This document shows positions 1 to 12,800 of a DNA stretch of 64,000 nucleotides, one piece after another (positions within the stretch are counted from its first letter, which is position 1; each line of letters starts with the position of its first letter). The stretch comes from Chionoecetes opilio. Its lineage: Eukaryota; Arthropoda; Malacostraca; Decapoda; Majidae. A model generated the notes under the pieces. It worked only from the letters and a program-made list of their open reading frames with translations. It did not search any database and was not told where the DNA came from. The DNA lies in NCBI GenBank assembly GCA_016584305.1, contig JACEEZ010001226.1:643461-707460 (forward strand), in the 5' to 3' direction. The translations under genes were made by a program, and so were the position numbers.

Positions 1-3000
1 TGGTGGTTGTAGCTCGGGTGTAGTCGTTTGTTGGCAGTAGCAGCACTTGTGAAAGCTACGGTTTATGGGTAACAAAATATACTGGTTCATTTGGTAAACA
101 TTAATTCCATGGTAAGCTCTGATATTTAAAATTTATCGCACTTTGTAATGCATTTGAAATCACACTACTTTTTGACTTGTAGACTTCAATATTATTTTAA
201 GATGAATCCTCCACCAAAGTATTTCACCCCCTAGCTTTTAGTATAGTGAGTAGTAATTTTGAGACATCCAGTAGATCTTGGTTTTGTTTCTTGTAACCCA
301 TGAACTGCGGCTCCCTTCCAGGTGTCTGTTAGTGTAGGGCACTCACCTTTCATTAAGAGAATACAGCAGTTTTGAGCCTTATATTCTATTCAGTAAGATT
401 CACAATGGCTGATCCAACGTGCATGTGCAGTCACACAGAATCTACAGTTGGTGGAGGCTGGTTGGGGAGGAGCGTGTTATGAGTATTACTTCTATCTGTG
501 GGTCTGTCTGTGATTAATTTCGTGGCACTAATACTTGTTTACTCTAGCTCTGAGTCAAACCTGCATAATGTGGCTTTTTGTCATCTTTGTGCCAACACAG
601 GTAGGCTACTTAAACACATTCTCTCTCTTTCTTACTCTCTCTCTCTTTCTCGCTCTCATTCTCTCTTTTTCCCCGGCAAGACAACCATCAGCGTCCCGGC
701 GTGGTGGACCCGTCTCGTCTCCCTTCTTCAAGTTTTAGCATGTCTTTAGAACTGATAAAAATTTACACAACTTTTCCTTTCTTGCCTTCTTTATGGTGAA
801 AAGGGCCCTACATTACTAAAGGAAGTGAAAACAAGACGGACAATGTAACTACCAACACTAATGCTGAACTCAGCCCACCTCCCAACACGATGAATAACGC
901 CCCTAAATCTTTGCAGTCAAGTCTGGCTTAGTCGAGGTGTAGTGAATCACCTCTCTTCTCTCACCTACTGTGAGGTAAAGAGATCTACAATTCACGAGAA
1001 TGGTCCACTGGGACGCCGTTTACACTCTTTTTGTGAACATTTATACTTCAGAATGAATGCAAACGTGCCTCCATTAGAGACACTGAATGCAGAGTTTAAG
1101 GCACTTGCAGTTGCCTCTAACACATTAGGGGTAGTACTGTATTTAGTTTTTCCCGGAGGTTAAGTGGTTGCCTGGTTACCTCAGTTTTTGAGGAATGATT
1201 CATTCTCAAATAGCCTGACTTTTCTAATAGTGCCTACAATATTTCTGATTTTATAAGGCAAATCTAGTCGGCATAGATATTGATTAGATGTTTTCATTGA
1301 TGAGGTTGAATGTTGCATATATAAGGAAAGTCAGGTCTTGGGGCCCTACATGAGAGACACTGGTGCCAGCCTTGTCTGTGAATGCACGCACGTCTTTGCC
1401 ATCAGTGAATGCTGTCTGCACTTTGTCTGTCTTCCATGCACTCATGCATCACCCTCACCAAAACACATCACCAGTTTCATTGCACTTATATATTATTGAC
1501 AATGTTACAAAAGCAAAATGTAAATTTATTTTCAATGTTGAGGTGAGTAGTCTGTTTTGTAGAGTATTTTTATGAGGTATCTTCTAGGCCATGGCAAACC
1601 ATGGTTCAGCAAACCACTACTTGCAAGAAAAATTGCAGTGTTGCTCGTATTGATGTAGAAATGATCAGCTTTTATCCCCAAAGTATTATTAATTCACACT
1701 AATTGTGGATATTTTGGATATTATATACTAGTATCTTTATGAATCTAGACTTCGATATTTGTGATGCTTCAATTAGGACCGCTTCCTCATTTCAGTATAT
1801 TTATACGTATATAAGATTATAAGAGCAGTATTGCACATGCATCTCCCTTGTGACTGTTGCACCTAAGAAGGAAGGTCACGTGTAGTATTGTTTCCTTCAC
1901 ATGAGACAACAGTTTCTCTGTGGTTTGCTTATGAGTTTAGAAAATAATTAGAGATATACTTGCTATAATGATAGTTCTTTTTAGTTAATGGGATTTTTTA
2001 TTGAATGTGATTATAAGAGTAATGGAATGTTCTGGTTTTTTTATATTCACTGGCAGATCATGGTATGGGATTAAGCTAATGACCCTTTCTCAAATGTTCT
2101 AGCAGCCAATTAGAGTGCAAGTATTTCATGACAACAATCTATATTCATGTTTCAATGGATCAAAAACCTGAAAGCTATTACTACACTTGAATTATAAAGG
2201 GGGAAATATGTAATTAACCGGTTTTGAACTGCCACTTTCTTTTCCTCTTTTGCACATAATTTAGTCATTATTTACACTCATTGTTTCCAAATTATGCATG
2301 ATATTTGCATGGTTACGATATGATAAGTGTTAAATTGCATATATCCAGTATATTTGCAATTTAAATGACTTTCGAGTTTCTCAATTTTGACATTTTTTAT
2401 GAAAATTTTTGGGGGTTTTGAACAAATTTTAGGGTTTGTTGTGGAAAGTCATGATAATATGGTGCTATGCATTAAATTTTCCTTGTTACGTAAGATTCAA
2501 ATAAATCCTCAATCACATTTCATTTAACTGGGTTACAAAATGACTTCTATTTGATGCTTAACTTTTTCACTTAGATCATATTGAATTCTTCATAATATAT
2601 AATTGTGAGTTCATAATTTAAGGCAAATTATTTTTTTACTATTGTTTAAAGTGTGTGTGTGTATTTACCTAGTTGTGTGTCAGTGTGTGTGTGTGTGTGT
2701 GTGTGTGTATCAGTGTGTGTATATATGTGTGTGCTTGTATTTGGCTAGTAGAATGCACGACCTGAGTGACTCGTGTGGTGGTGTCTACATACTATATTTC
2801 TTCAATTTTCTTTTTAATTGTACATTCCTTGCCACTATCACCTTTTTTTAAGTCCATTCCAGGCATTTGTTCTTCTTTAGGGAAAGCTGTGTTATCCGAG
2901 CTTCTTCCTTTTCTCAATTTTTCCTGTGTCCCTTCAAATATCATACTTATGTTTCTCCCCTCAATATTTTTTCTATCAACTTGCTTCAATTTACCAATTT

Positions 3001-3497
3001 ATGTATTGCAACAAGTCTCCTCTTTCTCTTCAAGTGTTTGCAGTTTTATATATTTCCTTTTTTCTTCATAAGTCTTCAAGGATTTAATTATCCAATGTGG
3101 TCCCTCTTATGGAGGCTGATTTTTGCCTACTGCAGTGTGTGTGTGTGTGTGTGTGTGTCAGAGAGAGATAGAGACTGTATGTGTGTAACAGCTAATATAT
3201 GGTTCATTAAAATGGCAATCAGAAACTGAAAATATAGTACGTGCACAATTGGGGAATGATTACATATACTTATCTTAATCACAAATTCTCATTCTGAGTA
3301 AAAGTATAAATAAATTGAATATATAACAATCATTCATTGTGTGTGTGTGTGCATGCGTGTGCGTTTGTGCTCGTGCATTGGTATTTGTTTTTATAGGTCT
3401 GAGAGAGAGAGAGAGATCATGTGTTGTGTGTGTAAATGTGTGTGTATGTGTAAGTGTAGATAAATGCATAGTATATTGATAAATAGATAGATAGATA
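1..3497. other. No gene recognised; interrupted GT and CT simple repeats
   Basis: No supported exon or transposon was found on either strand. Short low-complexity tracts occur: CT-rich at about 620-670, GT-rich at about 2651-2737, 3134-3158 and 3338-3365, and GA at about 3402-3416. Open frames here are short and follow the simple repeats. Confidence 0.5.
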
Positions 3498-4628
3498 TGA
3501 GGTGTAGTCATTAAATTTCCGTCCCCGGACTGACGCTGTGGCACAAGTGGAATGCAGCACTGCCCCCGCCCCTGGGTGTAGCGGCACATGGGCTGTGTTA
3601 CATCTGCACACAGGCAACTCTTGTGAACATCTGGACCGGCTTCACTTGCGTCAGCACAAGTTCATGTTATATTTTTTTGTGATTTGCAAATTTACTGATT
3701 TTCACAAGCAGTTTGTCTGTTTAATCTCTGCAAATCCCCTACTGAGACTTACGGCAAGATGAAGACTGCTCTCCAACATTGGCAGTGGGACGGCAAAACC
3801 ACAACCAAAAACTACAAGATGTTGAAGACGGCTTTCATGGATCAGGCGTTGGTGCATATGCAAACTTTTGAGTGGCATTCACATTTCAAAAGTTGTAGGA
3901 TCAGGTGGTGATAAATGAGCTCAGCTGATCAATCATTAGTGAGCACAATGCTGGAAAACATCAAGAAAGTTCACTGAGCCATCCACCGAGATCTTTCAGA
4001 TAACCATCTGTGTGTTCCTGGGGACTCATGGAACCTGCCACAAAATTGTGACCAACAATCTGTACATGCATCGAGTCACTGCAATGTTGTGTCCTAGCTT
4101 CTGAACGTGGTCCAGAAGCAGCACCAACATGGCACTGGCACAGAGCTGGAAGAGGAGGCTGTAAGGCTACGGCCACACCGAACACGATTTGCTGGGAGGG
4201 TAGAAGGTAGCGGGCTGCCTAGCGGGTAGAAGCAAGCGATAAACGTAAGCTTGGCGGGAACCCTCTACCCGCGTGCGGTATGGCCATACACATTAGATAA
4301 TGTATGTTCGTTCTTGCCTCTCACCCGCTAGGCAGCCCGCTACCCTCTACCCTCCCAGCAAATCGCGTTCAGTGTTGCCGTAACCTAACAGACCTGAACC
4401 TCCTCTCTAACATCACAACTGGTGATGAAGCCTGGATCAATGCATACTAATGGAGTTGTTAAAGAAGGACATCCAGGGATGCATGCAATCTTTGCAGCAC
4501 CAGCACCGCTGGGAGTGCTGCCTGGCTTCCCAAGGAGACTCCTTTGAGGATGATGGTTGCCTCTAAGGTTTACAGTAATTCTGCTATTTGTTAGGGCGTC
4601 AGTCCATGAATTTATTGATTACACCTCT
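3498..4628 (+). mobile_element. Decayed mariner-like DNA transposon
   Basis: The ends form an imperfect inverted repeat: GAGGTGTAGTCATTAAATT on the left and its near complement at about 4590-4628, each followed inward by GGACTGACGC. Between them, fragments in different frames resemble a mariner transposase. They include a stretch around an ITTGDEA-type motif (the conserved GDE/GDES region) near 4400-4440 and an upstream part near 3840-4160. Several stops and frame changes make it non-functional. A 221-bp MITE (4165-4385) splits the coding part, so the mariner is the older insertion. Confidence 0.6.
4165..4385. mobile_element. PIF/Harbinger-like MITE nested in mariner relic
   Basis: The left end GGCTACGGCCACACCGAAC pairs with the right end, which reads GGTTACGGCAACACTGAAC on the other strand. 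Both sides are flanked by TAA (4162-4164 and 4386-4388), the TWA-type target duplication known for PIF/Harbinger. Most of the element folds on itself (the gcgggctgcctagcggg segment near 4210 pairs with 4325-4345). There is no coding capacity. Confidence 0.7.
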
Positions 4629-4635
4629 TGTGGTA

Positions 4636-4674
<39 letters not shown>

Positions 4675-5943
4675 ATACATTTTAGTGAATTTCTTATCTA
4701 TAAATGTGCAAACAGTTGATCCTCAGATCAAATTTAATAAGGGGTTACTTTGTCGACTATTCTTGATTGTCCAGAGTTTTCTCAGTGGAAGTTGAATGGC
4801 AAAAATAGCAAAAACAATATACATTATTGCCATATCATTCTTGGTATTATAATATTATCTCTTGTACACAACTTTTACATCACCCTTTACCTTGAGCTAT
4901 CTTCATACGTTTTGTAGGACCTCAATATTCAGTAAAAACCTACAGCACAGACAATCAGACTCCAGCTTTGTCATTAGTGGGTGAATAGTTAAATAGCCGC
5001 CGCATCACAGCCTAGAGCCTAGAGCCGCCAACCCGGGACTCGACCGGGTCTGTTGTGGGTCATTACGTCACCACACTCAGTGTACCAGGTTGTTGTTGTT
5101 TTTTGTTTTTTTAATATATGTTGGAGCCTAAATATAATAGCTATATCAGAGGGAAGATGACAGCACTAAGGAGACATTTATGTTGCCATTCTACCTTAAT
5201 TCATACTGCTTGCGGGTTGTTTTTATGTTTATACGATGCACAAAGTGTGAGCCTCCCCCGAGTGTGGCACGAATGAGGTGCCGTCACCCCCGTGGGTGTG
5301 GGCGGTGCCGACAACCCTTTGCCCTCGCGCTGCAAGGAATGTGCCAATAACTCGTCACGACTCCCAGTGGAGGGTGAGTGTGCTTCTTATTGTTATGAAA
5401 AGTAATAGAATGATACATGAAATAATTCATATGAAGAAACAAATAATTTAAACATTAGTAGCTGAAGCATTTTTCATGTAATGACGTTTGCTGCTGCAAT
5501 ATAGTTTTGCTTGTATGCTTGACTTCATGTAGTCAAAAGATGCATGAAATTAAACAATGCTTTTTGATGTTTGCTGAAATTGTTCATAGAACTTTAAAAA
5601 AAAAATTGCCATATGAAATAATTTCAATGAAAACTGCTTATAGTTGGCTGAAATTCTTTCTCTTCAACTCGGTATTCATAAAGACGCATTTAACATTATA
5701 TGCCTCACCTAGCATTGCCAAGGAAGTCTTAACTTTAAGAACCACAGCAATTGTTTCTGAAATTGTAAAAGATTTACATTTCATAAATTTGCTGCTTCCT
5801 TTCTTATGTAATAGATTTTTTCAGTCGTTTATACAATGAGAATAGAAAGTCAACATTTGGTTTTGATAAGGTATAATGGATACTTAATGGAAGAGGTATA
5901 TTGTAGGAGTTGAATTTAGTATCTTGGCAGCCTCCTAGGGAAG
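4629..5943. other. No gene recognised; short TA repeat at 4637-4675
   Basis: A (TA)n microsatellite follows the mariner relic. The GC-rich patch 5000-5370 has no frame I recognise. A 110-codon open frame (5507-5839) matches no family I know and sits in AT-rich sequence, so it is not called as a gene. Confidence 0.4.
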
Positions 5944-5945
5944 TA

Positions 5946-6719
5946 CAGGGAGGTCCCGTTATACCAGCATTCGGTATACGAGAATCCCATGATACGAGAT
6001 GTGTAAATTAGGGTCTATTTTCAATATACGAGATCGAAAATCCAATGAAAAGGCATTCAAACTGGGGTGAGTAAAATTATCAAGTTCAAAATGCGCTCCC
6101 TACCACTCCTAGGCTGGACAAAGGGGGATTTGGTTGACCCCAGTGAGGTCACCCCTAGCAAGCCGTGACCTGAAGGGTAATTAAGCATATGGTGCGGCTT
6201 GACATTTAGGGGTAATTAGCAGGTGTGGGGCCCCAACCTTGGGACCGCAGTCAGGTCACCCCTAGCAAGGCGTGACCTGAAGGGTAATTAGGCATATGGT
6301 GCGGCCTGACCTTTAAGGGTAATTAGCAGGTGTGGGGCCCCAACCTTGGAACCGCTACACTACCTTCTCTTGTATCACGTGGCGTCCCATACATTACAAC
6401 GTCTTTTTTGCTTGTTATGCATGTTTTATGTTTAATTAATGTGCAGTTATGTTATTTTGTGTGCTATTTTCTCTTTCAGAATGCTTTTTCTACAAAATAG
6501 GTAGTACAGTGTGGGTAATATAGACGCTGTGTGTTTGTTGTGTTTGCTATAGTTTATTTTAGCTTGAAAAACATGTTGTTTTTTTGTTTTTTTTATAATT
6601 GATGGGGTCCTGGAACCAAACCTATATTTTACCATTAGTTATGTGTTTCGTTATACGAGATTTCGCTTTACGAGTATGCCAGGTGGAACCTAACTGCTGG
6701 TATCTTCGGGACCTCCCTG
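5946..6719. mobile_element. pogo/Tigger-like MITE, copy 1
   Basis: The terminal inverted repeat is CAGGGAGGTCCCG at the left, with CGGGACCTCCCTG at the right, flanked by TA (5944-5945 and 6720-6721). The CAGGGA-type TIR, TA duplication and subterminal text about a 'cgttatacgag' motif resemble pogo/Tigger elements. Internally a unit of about 110 bp (start near 6130, again near 6245; it contains ctagcaagccgtgacctga) is tandemly duplicated. No transposase is present. Copy 2 is at 27366-28133 and a truncated third at 41131-41493. Confidence 0.75.
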
Positions 6720-6721
6720 TA

Positions 6722-7620
6722 TGGAGGCATGGCGGGAATATACAAGCGAGAGAACTGTGCAGGGAAGGGAAGCAGTTGGATCATAAGTGAATAGGATAAG
6801 TGACAGTGTGCATGGAAGTAAAACAGATACTTTAGGATAGTATAATGGTCCTGACATTACTTTCTGCAAATGAGACTTGGAGGGAAAAACAAATCTGTCT
6901 GGGATTCAACCAAATGAAATCAGTGATTTGGAAGGTGCGTGTAGCTCTAAGCAGAATGGATGGTGAAAATAATGAAAACATAAGGAAGGTTTCATATGTG
7001 TAATAACTACTAGTAAGGGAAAGGGAATGAGTTGAGTTGTGGAGGTGGTGAAATGCAGACCTTTAGTTGGCGGAGACTTCAGGAGTGGCTGGTAGAGAAG
7101 GACAGGATGAGAAAGATAAGGACGCAGGTCACTGAGCTCCACCCTCAAAAGAGAAATAGATGAGCCCTGACCATGAACCAGCCATGATCACTTGTGCAAA
7201 GATTGCATTCATAGTACACATTAAAAAGGTTTACTGCCTATTCAAAGCAGCTAGTTTGGGAAATTGAAAAAGTAACCATTTAAATTGAAAAATTAACTAC
7301 TCTTACTTTCTTGTCCCTTTTCATCTTTGTGTCTTAATGACCTGCTTGACGGGCCTGTGGCGAAGACTTGCAGTTGTAGCGCTTATTGAGATTCAAATGA
7401 TAAGCCTGATGAATGTAGAGGCAGGGCACCGGGGTGATGGAGTCTCAAGAACATATAGGATCTCAATAAAGCCACTAGCAATAGTTAACAGAAAAGAATA
7501 TTTAGCTGAATGAATGGAATATCAACTTGATCTTGTTTTTCATAAATTGCTACAATAGTTAAACTCAATTTTATTTAGTAAGGTAAAAAATTGATTGATA
7601 TAAGAGACTGTGATTAAGGC
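6722..7620. other. No gene or repeat recognised
   Basis: Sequence of mixed composition with only short random frames on both strands. No splice-site-bounded coding stretch or inverted repeat was recognised. Confidence 0.4.
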
Positions 7621-7623
7621 TAA

Positions 7624-8065
7624 AGGCCTAGCCAGACCAGCGGGCGTGCCCGGCGGGCAGCGCGGTCGGCGGACAAATTGTGCCGGGCATGCCCGTGAAT
7701 GTTGTCCACACGGCAGAGTTGATGAATGGGCGGGCGTGCCCGACGATGCCAGTATATTGTCTAATGCAGTACGATAAACATGGTGCCCAGTACTATTGCG
7801 AAGAAAGTATTGTGTAGCATAATTGTTGCTGTGTGTATAAAGTTCCTGATGTGAACCATGTTACAATGATGTGATACGTGGGAAACAAGCCTACTATGGA
7901 TCCCCAATGTTAACTTGCGTTTGGCAGCGTCGTAGCTCTTCAAGCCACTGGGCACTGCCTGATGATTTCGCTCAACGGGGGATCGGGCATTTCGACGATC
8001 TGCCCGTCAAATGTGCCCGATGACGGGCATCCCCGCCGATCAGGCCCGCTCGTCTGGATAGGCCT
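7624..8065. mobile_element. PIF/Harbinger-like MITE, 442 bp
   Basis: The ends are AGGCCTAGCCAGACCAGCGG and, on the other strand, AGGCCTATCCAGACGAGCGG. TAA flanks both sides (7621-7623 and 8066-8068). GC-rich arms (gggcgtgcccg-type repeats) surround an AT-richer centre. It has no transposase. The TWA duplication and AGGCC-type end place it near the Harbinger MITEs, by established criteria for that superfamily. Confidence 0.7.
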
Positions 8066-8646
8066 TAAGGAATATAATAACCTAGTGTCATCTATGTTAA
8101 AGTAGCTCTAGTTTTCAGAAATGGGAAATTCCCTTAAAAAAGAAAATCAATGAGATGGATCACACAATCCATCCTTCACCCTTAACATACACATGCCTCT
8201 CAATTTCTGCTGGACTCTGGACAACTAGTACATCACCCAGTATTACATGCACCCACAAGGTCCATCTGTGTTATTATAAGATGTAAAGCTTTATGAAGCT
8301 CTTAGATGAATATCAGTTGTTGGCACTAAATAGTTACATGGGTAAAACTCTGGTTGATGGGGAAAAGTTATACTCATGGGGTCGCGTCTCAATATCTCAT
8401 TGGTCAATCTTTACTTTAAAATCATAAATACTCTTGGCATCTAGGCATCCTACTAGTTAATACACCAGTCCATTACAAATAATCCTAAATATACATCAAC
8501 CCAATGAGATTCGTATATGTAACTTCCATAAAGGAAACCCTGGAGCTGCAATACATTTCTTGTTTTACAAAAAAGAACATTTATTTTCACAACGGATGGG
8601 CAGGAGATAGATAGAGCGTGTCTGATGGCCACCAGGACTTGCCTGT

Positions 8647-9111
8647 GTGCGCGTGTGTGTGTGTGATGTGTGTCTTTTTTAATGTGTGTGTGTGTGTGTG
8701 GCATGCGTGTCTTTAATGTGTGTGCATAAGTTTTTTCAACGTGTTGTGTGTAAGTCTTCTTTTAATGTGTGTGTGTGTGTGCGTGTCTTTTTAATGTGTT
8801 GTGTGTGCGTAAGTCTTCTTTTAATGTGTGTGTGTGCGTGTCTTTTTAATGTGTTGTGTGTGTGTGTGTATGCGTAAGTCTTCTTTTAATGTGTGTGTGC
8901 ATGTGTCTGTGTCTCCGTAAGTCTTTTTTTAATGTGTGTGTGTGTTGGTAAGTCTTTTTAATGTGTGTGTGTGTGTGTGTGCGCATGCGTGTCATATTGA
9001 TGAGTGTGTGTCAGCGTAAATTTGTTTAATGTGTGTGTGTGTGTGTATATCTGGTCTGCTTAAGTCTTTTTAGTGTGTGGGTGTAGGTGTGTGTGCGCGC
9101 GCCTGTGTGTG

Positions 9112-9172
<61 letters not shown>
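8647..9172. repeat. GT-rich minisatellite passing into (TA)n
   Basis: A degenerate unit of GT dinucleotides followed by a 'gtcttttttaat'-type linker recurs at least eight times from 8647 to about 9070. It is followed by GTGTGCGCGC and a clean (TA)n tract from about 9113 to 9172. Open frames rich in Val/Cys across it are repeat artefacts. Confidence 0.85.
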
Positions 9173-9175
<3 letters not shown>

Positions 9176-10111
9176 TACACATGTATACACACAACACTTC
9201 TGTATTCTGAATACAACAGTTGAATTAATAGTCATATCAATCAGAGGTGTGTAGCAATCATGTTTGATTAACAATATAGACACTGGGGTAAAAGTTTCAC
9301 AGAAAGTTAGTTTGTTTTTGTATTTTACTTACCAAAAGTACATGATTGACTAGCAGAGTAAGATTTTTTAAGGGATGATATATATATATATAATATGACC
9401 CTCATCAAGATCAGCTTGACTATGCAAGAAAGTGGCACTCTTTGTATTGGTGCAGCAGCACTGACTGACGCCAGGCCTCTCTCTTCCATGCAGCCTGGGC
9501 GGGGAACTAAATTGTTTTTCAGGACAGGTGTTGGTGATTTTGTGGGTGAGAGATTCATTATGACAAATAGCCAACCTAAGTCTTGCTAAGATACCACTAG
9601 TTAGAAGTATAGCCAGGAGCAGTAGACTTTCTTTATGACGGATATTTACAACATATTTCTTACTTTATTATTATCATTATGGATTTTTTTTTTCTTTTTA
9701 CTATTATTGATTTGAATAAGTACAGACATAAGTGCAGGTATGGGGTAAAACATTGAATTTGATTGCAAGATGTTTTCTGCTTGGAAGTAATGTTAAGCAC
9801 ACCTTATTACTTAAGACATAATGTTACTGTATTTGTTAGTGAATTCTAAGCCCAGGGAATTCAGGGGTGGGTAAGGTCCAGATCTTCCCCTGGTGAACTG
9901 GGCTTGAAAGACATGTTGGTGTATGTGTGTGTGGTGAGTAAGATGTATGTGTGTGTGTATGTTGGTATGCTGTAGGCCTTTAGGTTCTTGTTGAGGGTGT
10001 GTCCAGTGCCCTCAAACAATCAACCTTGGGAGAGAGTGCTAGAAATTACCCTCTGTCTGTACTATCAACAATTTTTTATTCGGTTTCAGTTTGATGACTA
10101 TTCTCTTTCAG
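9173..10111. other. Unannotated upstream region of the candidate peptide gene
   Basis: No recognised element, apart from a short TA run near 9378-9391 and a GT-rich patch near 9921-9960. It could hold a 5' untranslated exon of the gene at 10120, because that coding exon begins just after an apparent splice acceptor. Confidence 0.3.
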
Positions 10112-10119
10112 TTGATTTA

Positions 10120-11676
10120 ATGTTGCCAAGAAGGGTTGTTCCAGTTATATTATTTGCATGTGCCTTATTTTTTTCTGACACAAGTTGTGAGAAATTTAGG
10201 TAAGATCATGTTTCCAAGTTAAGTCTAAGTCTCATTAGCTTTCTGCTTACCCTGTACATCTCTGTAAGTCTAAATCTGTACAGTATAATATCTTAATGTT
10301 ATTACAAATGTTAAAGTAGTTATTCAAACTAGATACTTTTGACCTTCATAGTAAGTATTCCTTCAGAGAGTTCCTTGATTATATATATATATATATATAA
10401 ATATATATATATATATTTGTACGTATATGTTGTTGATGAACTTGATCTAGTAGTCTTAGAAGACCATCTGAGAACACCAGATCTGCTTTGTGGTAGTTAA
10501 TATTAAGACATAAAGATATGTACTCGTCATACAGTAAGTCGGCTTTCACTCACTGATCTCATTGTCCCCACCAAGAAGTACTCACAGCTTGTGTCAGATT
10601 AATTCTTACTTTATTTCTGTACAAATGTACCTTATCACATGGCTGTTATTTGTTTTTATTTACTTTATACTAGTTTGGGTTACAACTGACTCGGAGTGAA
10701 GGCGGTCATCTGGCGCAAGAAGAATAAGGACGTGATCGGATGACTCTCATTGGATATGCATTACTGAGTCTTATGAATGCCTATGTAAATAACTCTATGA
10801 AATCCTATATGTCTATTCCATGGTATTATATCATGATCATGTTATAAATAATTATGTTATTTATATGGCTAGTTTATTATATTTATATTCACTCATTTGG
10901 TACCGTTGAAAATTCACTAGTGGTTATTTTCAAACTAGTTTATTAATGGCATTATTTCATATTAGCTTTGGAAAATTATGATTAGATATACTTTGAATAC
11001 TGAATTTAAAAAGACCACGTTGCTAATACGTATATATTTACCGTGTACTGGTTACAAAGGCACACATACACATATATGCAGGCCATCCTTAACAAAATAA
11101 ATGCACAGTCTTGTTCTTGTTGCTTGTTAATATTTTCCATGCAAAAAATATAAAGGGTCTTTCGAAATCTGCAATTGTTTCCTCTCTCTCTTGATCTCTC
11201 TTACTTTCCCTCTCACTCTCCTATCACCATGAAGCCCTTTCTGGAGCAGCCCAGTTTATACCATTCCACACCATTATTGTATAAAGATTTTTTTTCACAT
11301 TGACAAGGAAAATTTTACAAAGCTTCTATTGTTATATTCCTGGACAGGATGGACCTGTGCCAAGTTTTCCTGAATAGAGAGCGATGCCCAATTGGCTTCA
11401 ATACCATGGTTAGATTATGTGCCTTCTGCAGCAGTTTTGTAAAAATGCCACCTTTGTTCACAGGTTCTTCCTGTCAGGTTAAGTTACTAGTAGACGCCTA
11501 GCAGGACTGTAGGTGCCGTAGCGGGAAGCACAACAGGATCAAGTGTTGAACACACACTGCCACAATTAGATGTTGGCAAAGAAAGATTTGATCTGCATTA
11601 GTATTGTTTGCAGGCTGTAGCAAGCCCTAGTCTTCAATCAGTGTCGTGGAAAGGATGCTTCACGGGTGTACTATAG
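10120..11676 (+). CDS. Candidate secreted cysteine-rich peptide, three exons (hypothetical)
   Basis: Proposed exons are 10112-10199 (ATG at 10120), 11348-11477 and 11614-11676. Acceptors are ctctttcag, tcctggacag and tattgtttgcag; donors are GTAAGA and GTTAAG. Phases agree (2, then 0), giving 90 codons before TAG. Residues 1-22 look like a signal peptide: two Arg, then a hydrophobic core VVPVILFACALFF. The rest carries Cys at 23, 31, 40, 51, 54, 69 and 85. The first six have gaps 7, 8, 10, 2 and 14, reminiscent of Kazal inhibitor spacing (C4-x2-C5). However, the Kazal GTDGxTYxN-like motif is absent, so I do not assign that family. A perfect GTAAGT overlaps the stop codon (11676-11681), so the last exon may splice onward. 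All of this is inferred from splice signals and frame; there is no homology support. Confidence 0.35.
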
Positions 11677-12355
11677 TAAGTGGGATTTGCACTTGAGGAC
11701 ATTCACTGAGATCATCATAGGTTACACTTGACCCGAGAATGCCTCCTGATTATGACCCTGGAACTGAAATCAAGTGCCCAAGCTATTGTATCATAACCCC
11801 AGAGATTTTATGGCTTGTTAGATGGTGTGTGAATAGGCTTGGTATAACCTCATGTTTACATCCAGGAGCCTACTGATTATTATTACTGGTTATTTAGAAG
11901 TCCAACATATCTACTGCTCTGTAGTAATGTATTGAAATAGAAGTAATATTACTGTTAAACGTGAAATATAGTGTGTTTATGTCTGTATTTTTTTATTTTG
12001 CCTTCTCTGTCTCCCTAGTATACCTTGTTTGTTGCAGTGAATGAATTAGAATTACATAATCATAATTTTGTAAAAGCAGATTCTATTCTTACATAGTTCA
12101 AACTTTGTCACTTGATGGTAGTTCATCAAGCTGCATGATTGTGTGAAATCTGTTTTTTTCTTCACTTTCTAGTCTTTCTTCAGGACCTCGTCCCTTGTCT
12201 TCCTTGAGCCACCCACTAGCACTAGGCATTGCAACATGTTTATCATGTGTAACATTCTTATCATTTCTTTCCAACGGCCAAATATTCTCAAAATGCCAAT
12301 TCTCGTTACTTCACTAATGCCCGGGATGTTTTTTTCAGTCCTCCACTGTTTGACA
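11677..12355. other. No gene recognised
   Basis: AT-rich sequence with no clear exon, inverted repeat or element end. It may be intron or 3' flank of the candidate at 10120. Confidence 0.35.
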
Positions 12356-12356
12356 T

Positions 12357-12800
12357 CTCTTATAGTGTAATGGTTAAAACAGCCTAGAACTACTTGACCA
12401 ACTGGGGTACCCCTATTGGCGTCTTCTAGGCAGGCAGGTGGGTTCGAACCCCACCACGGCTAATAGCAAAAAGGGAATTAAATATTTATTTCCCAAATTA
12501 TGATTACCACCCTGAGTCAGGTGGTCTGTGGAAGGACATCCTGACGGGATTTCAGAAGGTAACTGTAGTGCAGTGTAACGCCCTGTTCGGCTACACTTCC
12601 CCCCATGAGGCTTTACATTGCTCGCAATACGGCCCAGTGCAGTTCTGTCGACAGGGCAACAGAAGATCCCCTTTGACCAATCTGCCCCCTTCGGCATCCC
12701 CTCGGAAGACGAACACAACGACAGTTTGAAGATTAAAGAAGAAGTAAGAAGATTTTCAAGAGAGAACACACAGCCCCTCCCCCTCACAGCTCTACAATAG
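12357..12800 (+). mobile_element. tRNA-derived SINE
   Basis: The left end carries an A-box-like TAGTGTAATGGTTAAAACAG (12363) and, about 70 bases on, a B box with GGTTCGAACCC (near 12441). This is the internal pol III promoter of a tRNA-like head. A tRNA-unrelated body with 'cccaaattatgattaccacc' follows. The long minus-strand frame across it is the familiar artefact of reading a SINE backwards. Confidence 0.65.

Noticed and set aside
498..749. Open frames over a CT-rich tract
   Set aside because: Low-complexity Ser/Leu-rich translation from a CTCT repeat; no splice or homology support.
5507..5839. 110-codon plus-strand open frame
   Set aside because: AT-rich with no recognised motif or splice boundary; length is possible by chance in such sequence.
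12363..12455. tRNA gene
   Set aside because: A and B boxes are present, but the cloverleaf stems do not pair well and a SINE body follows.
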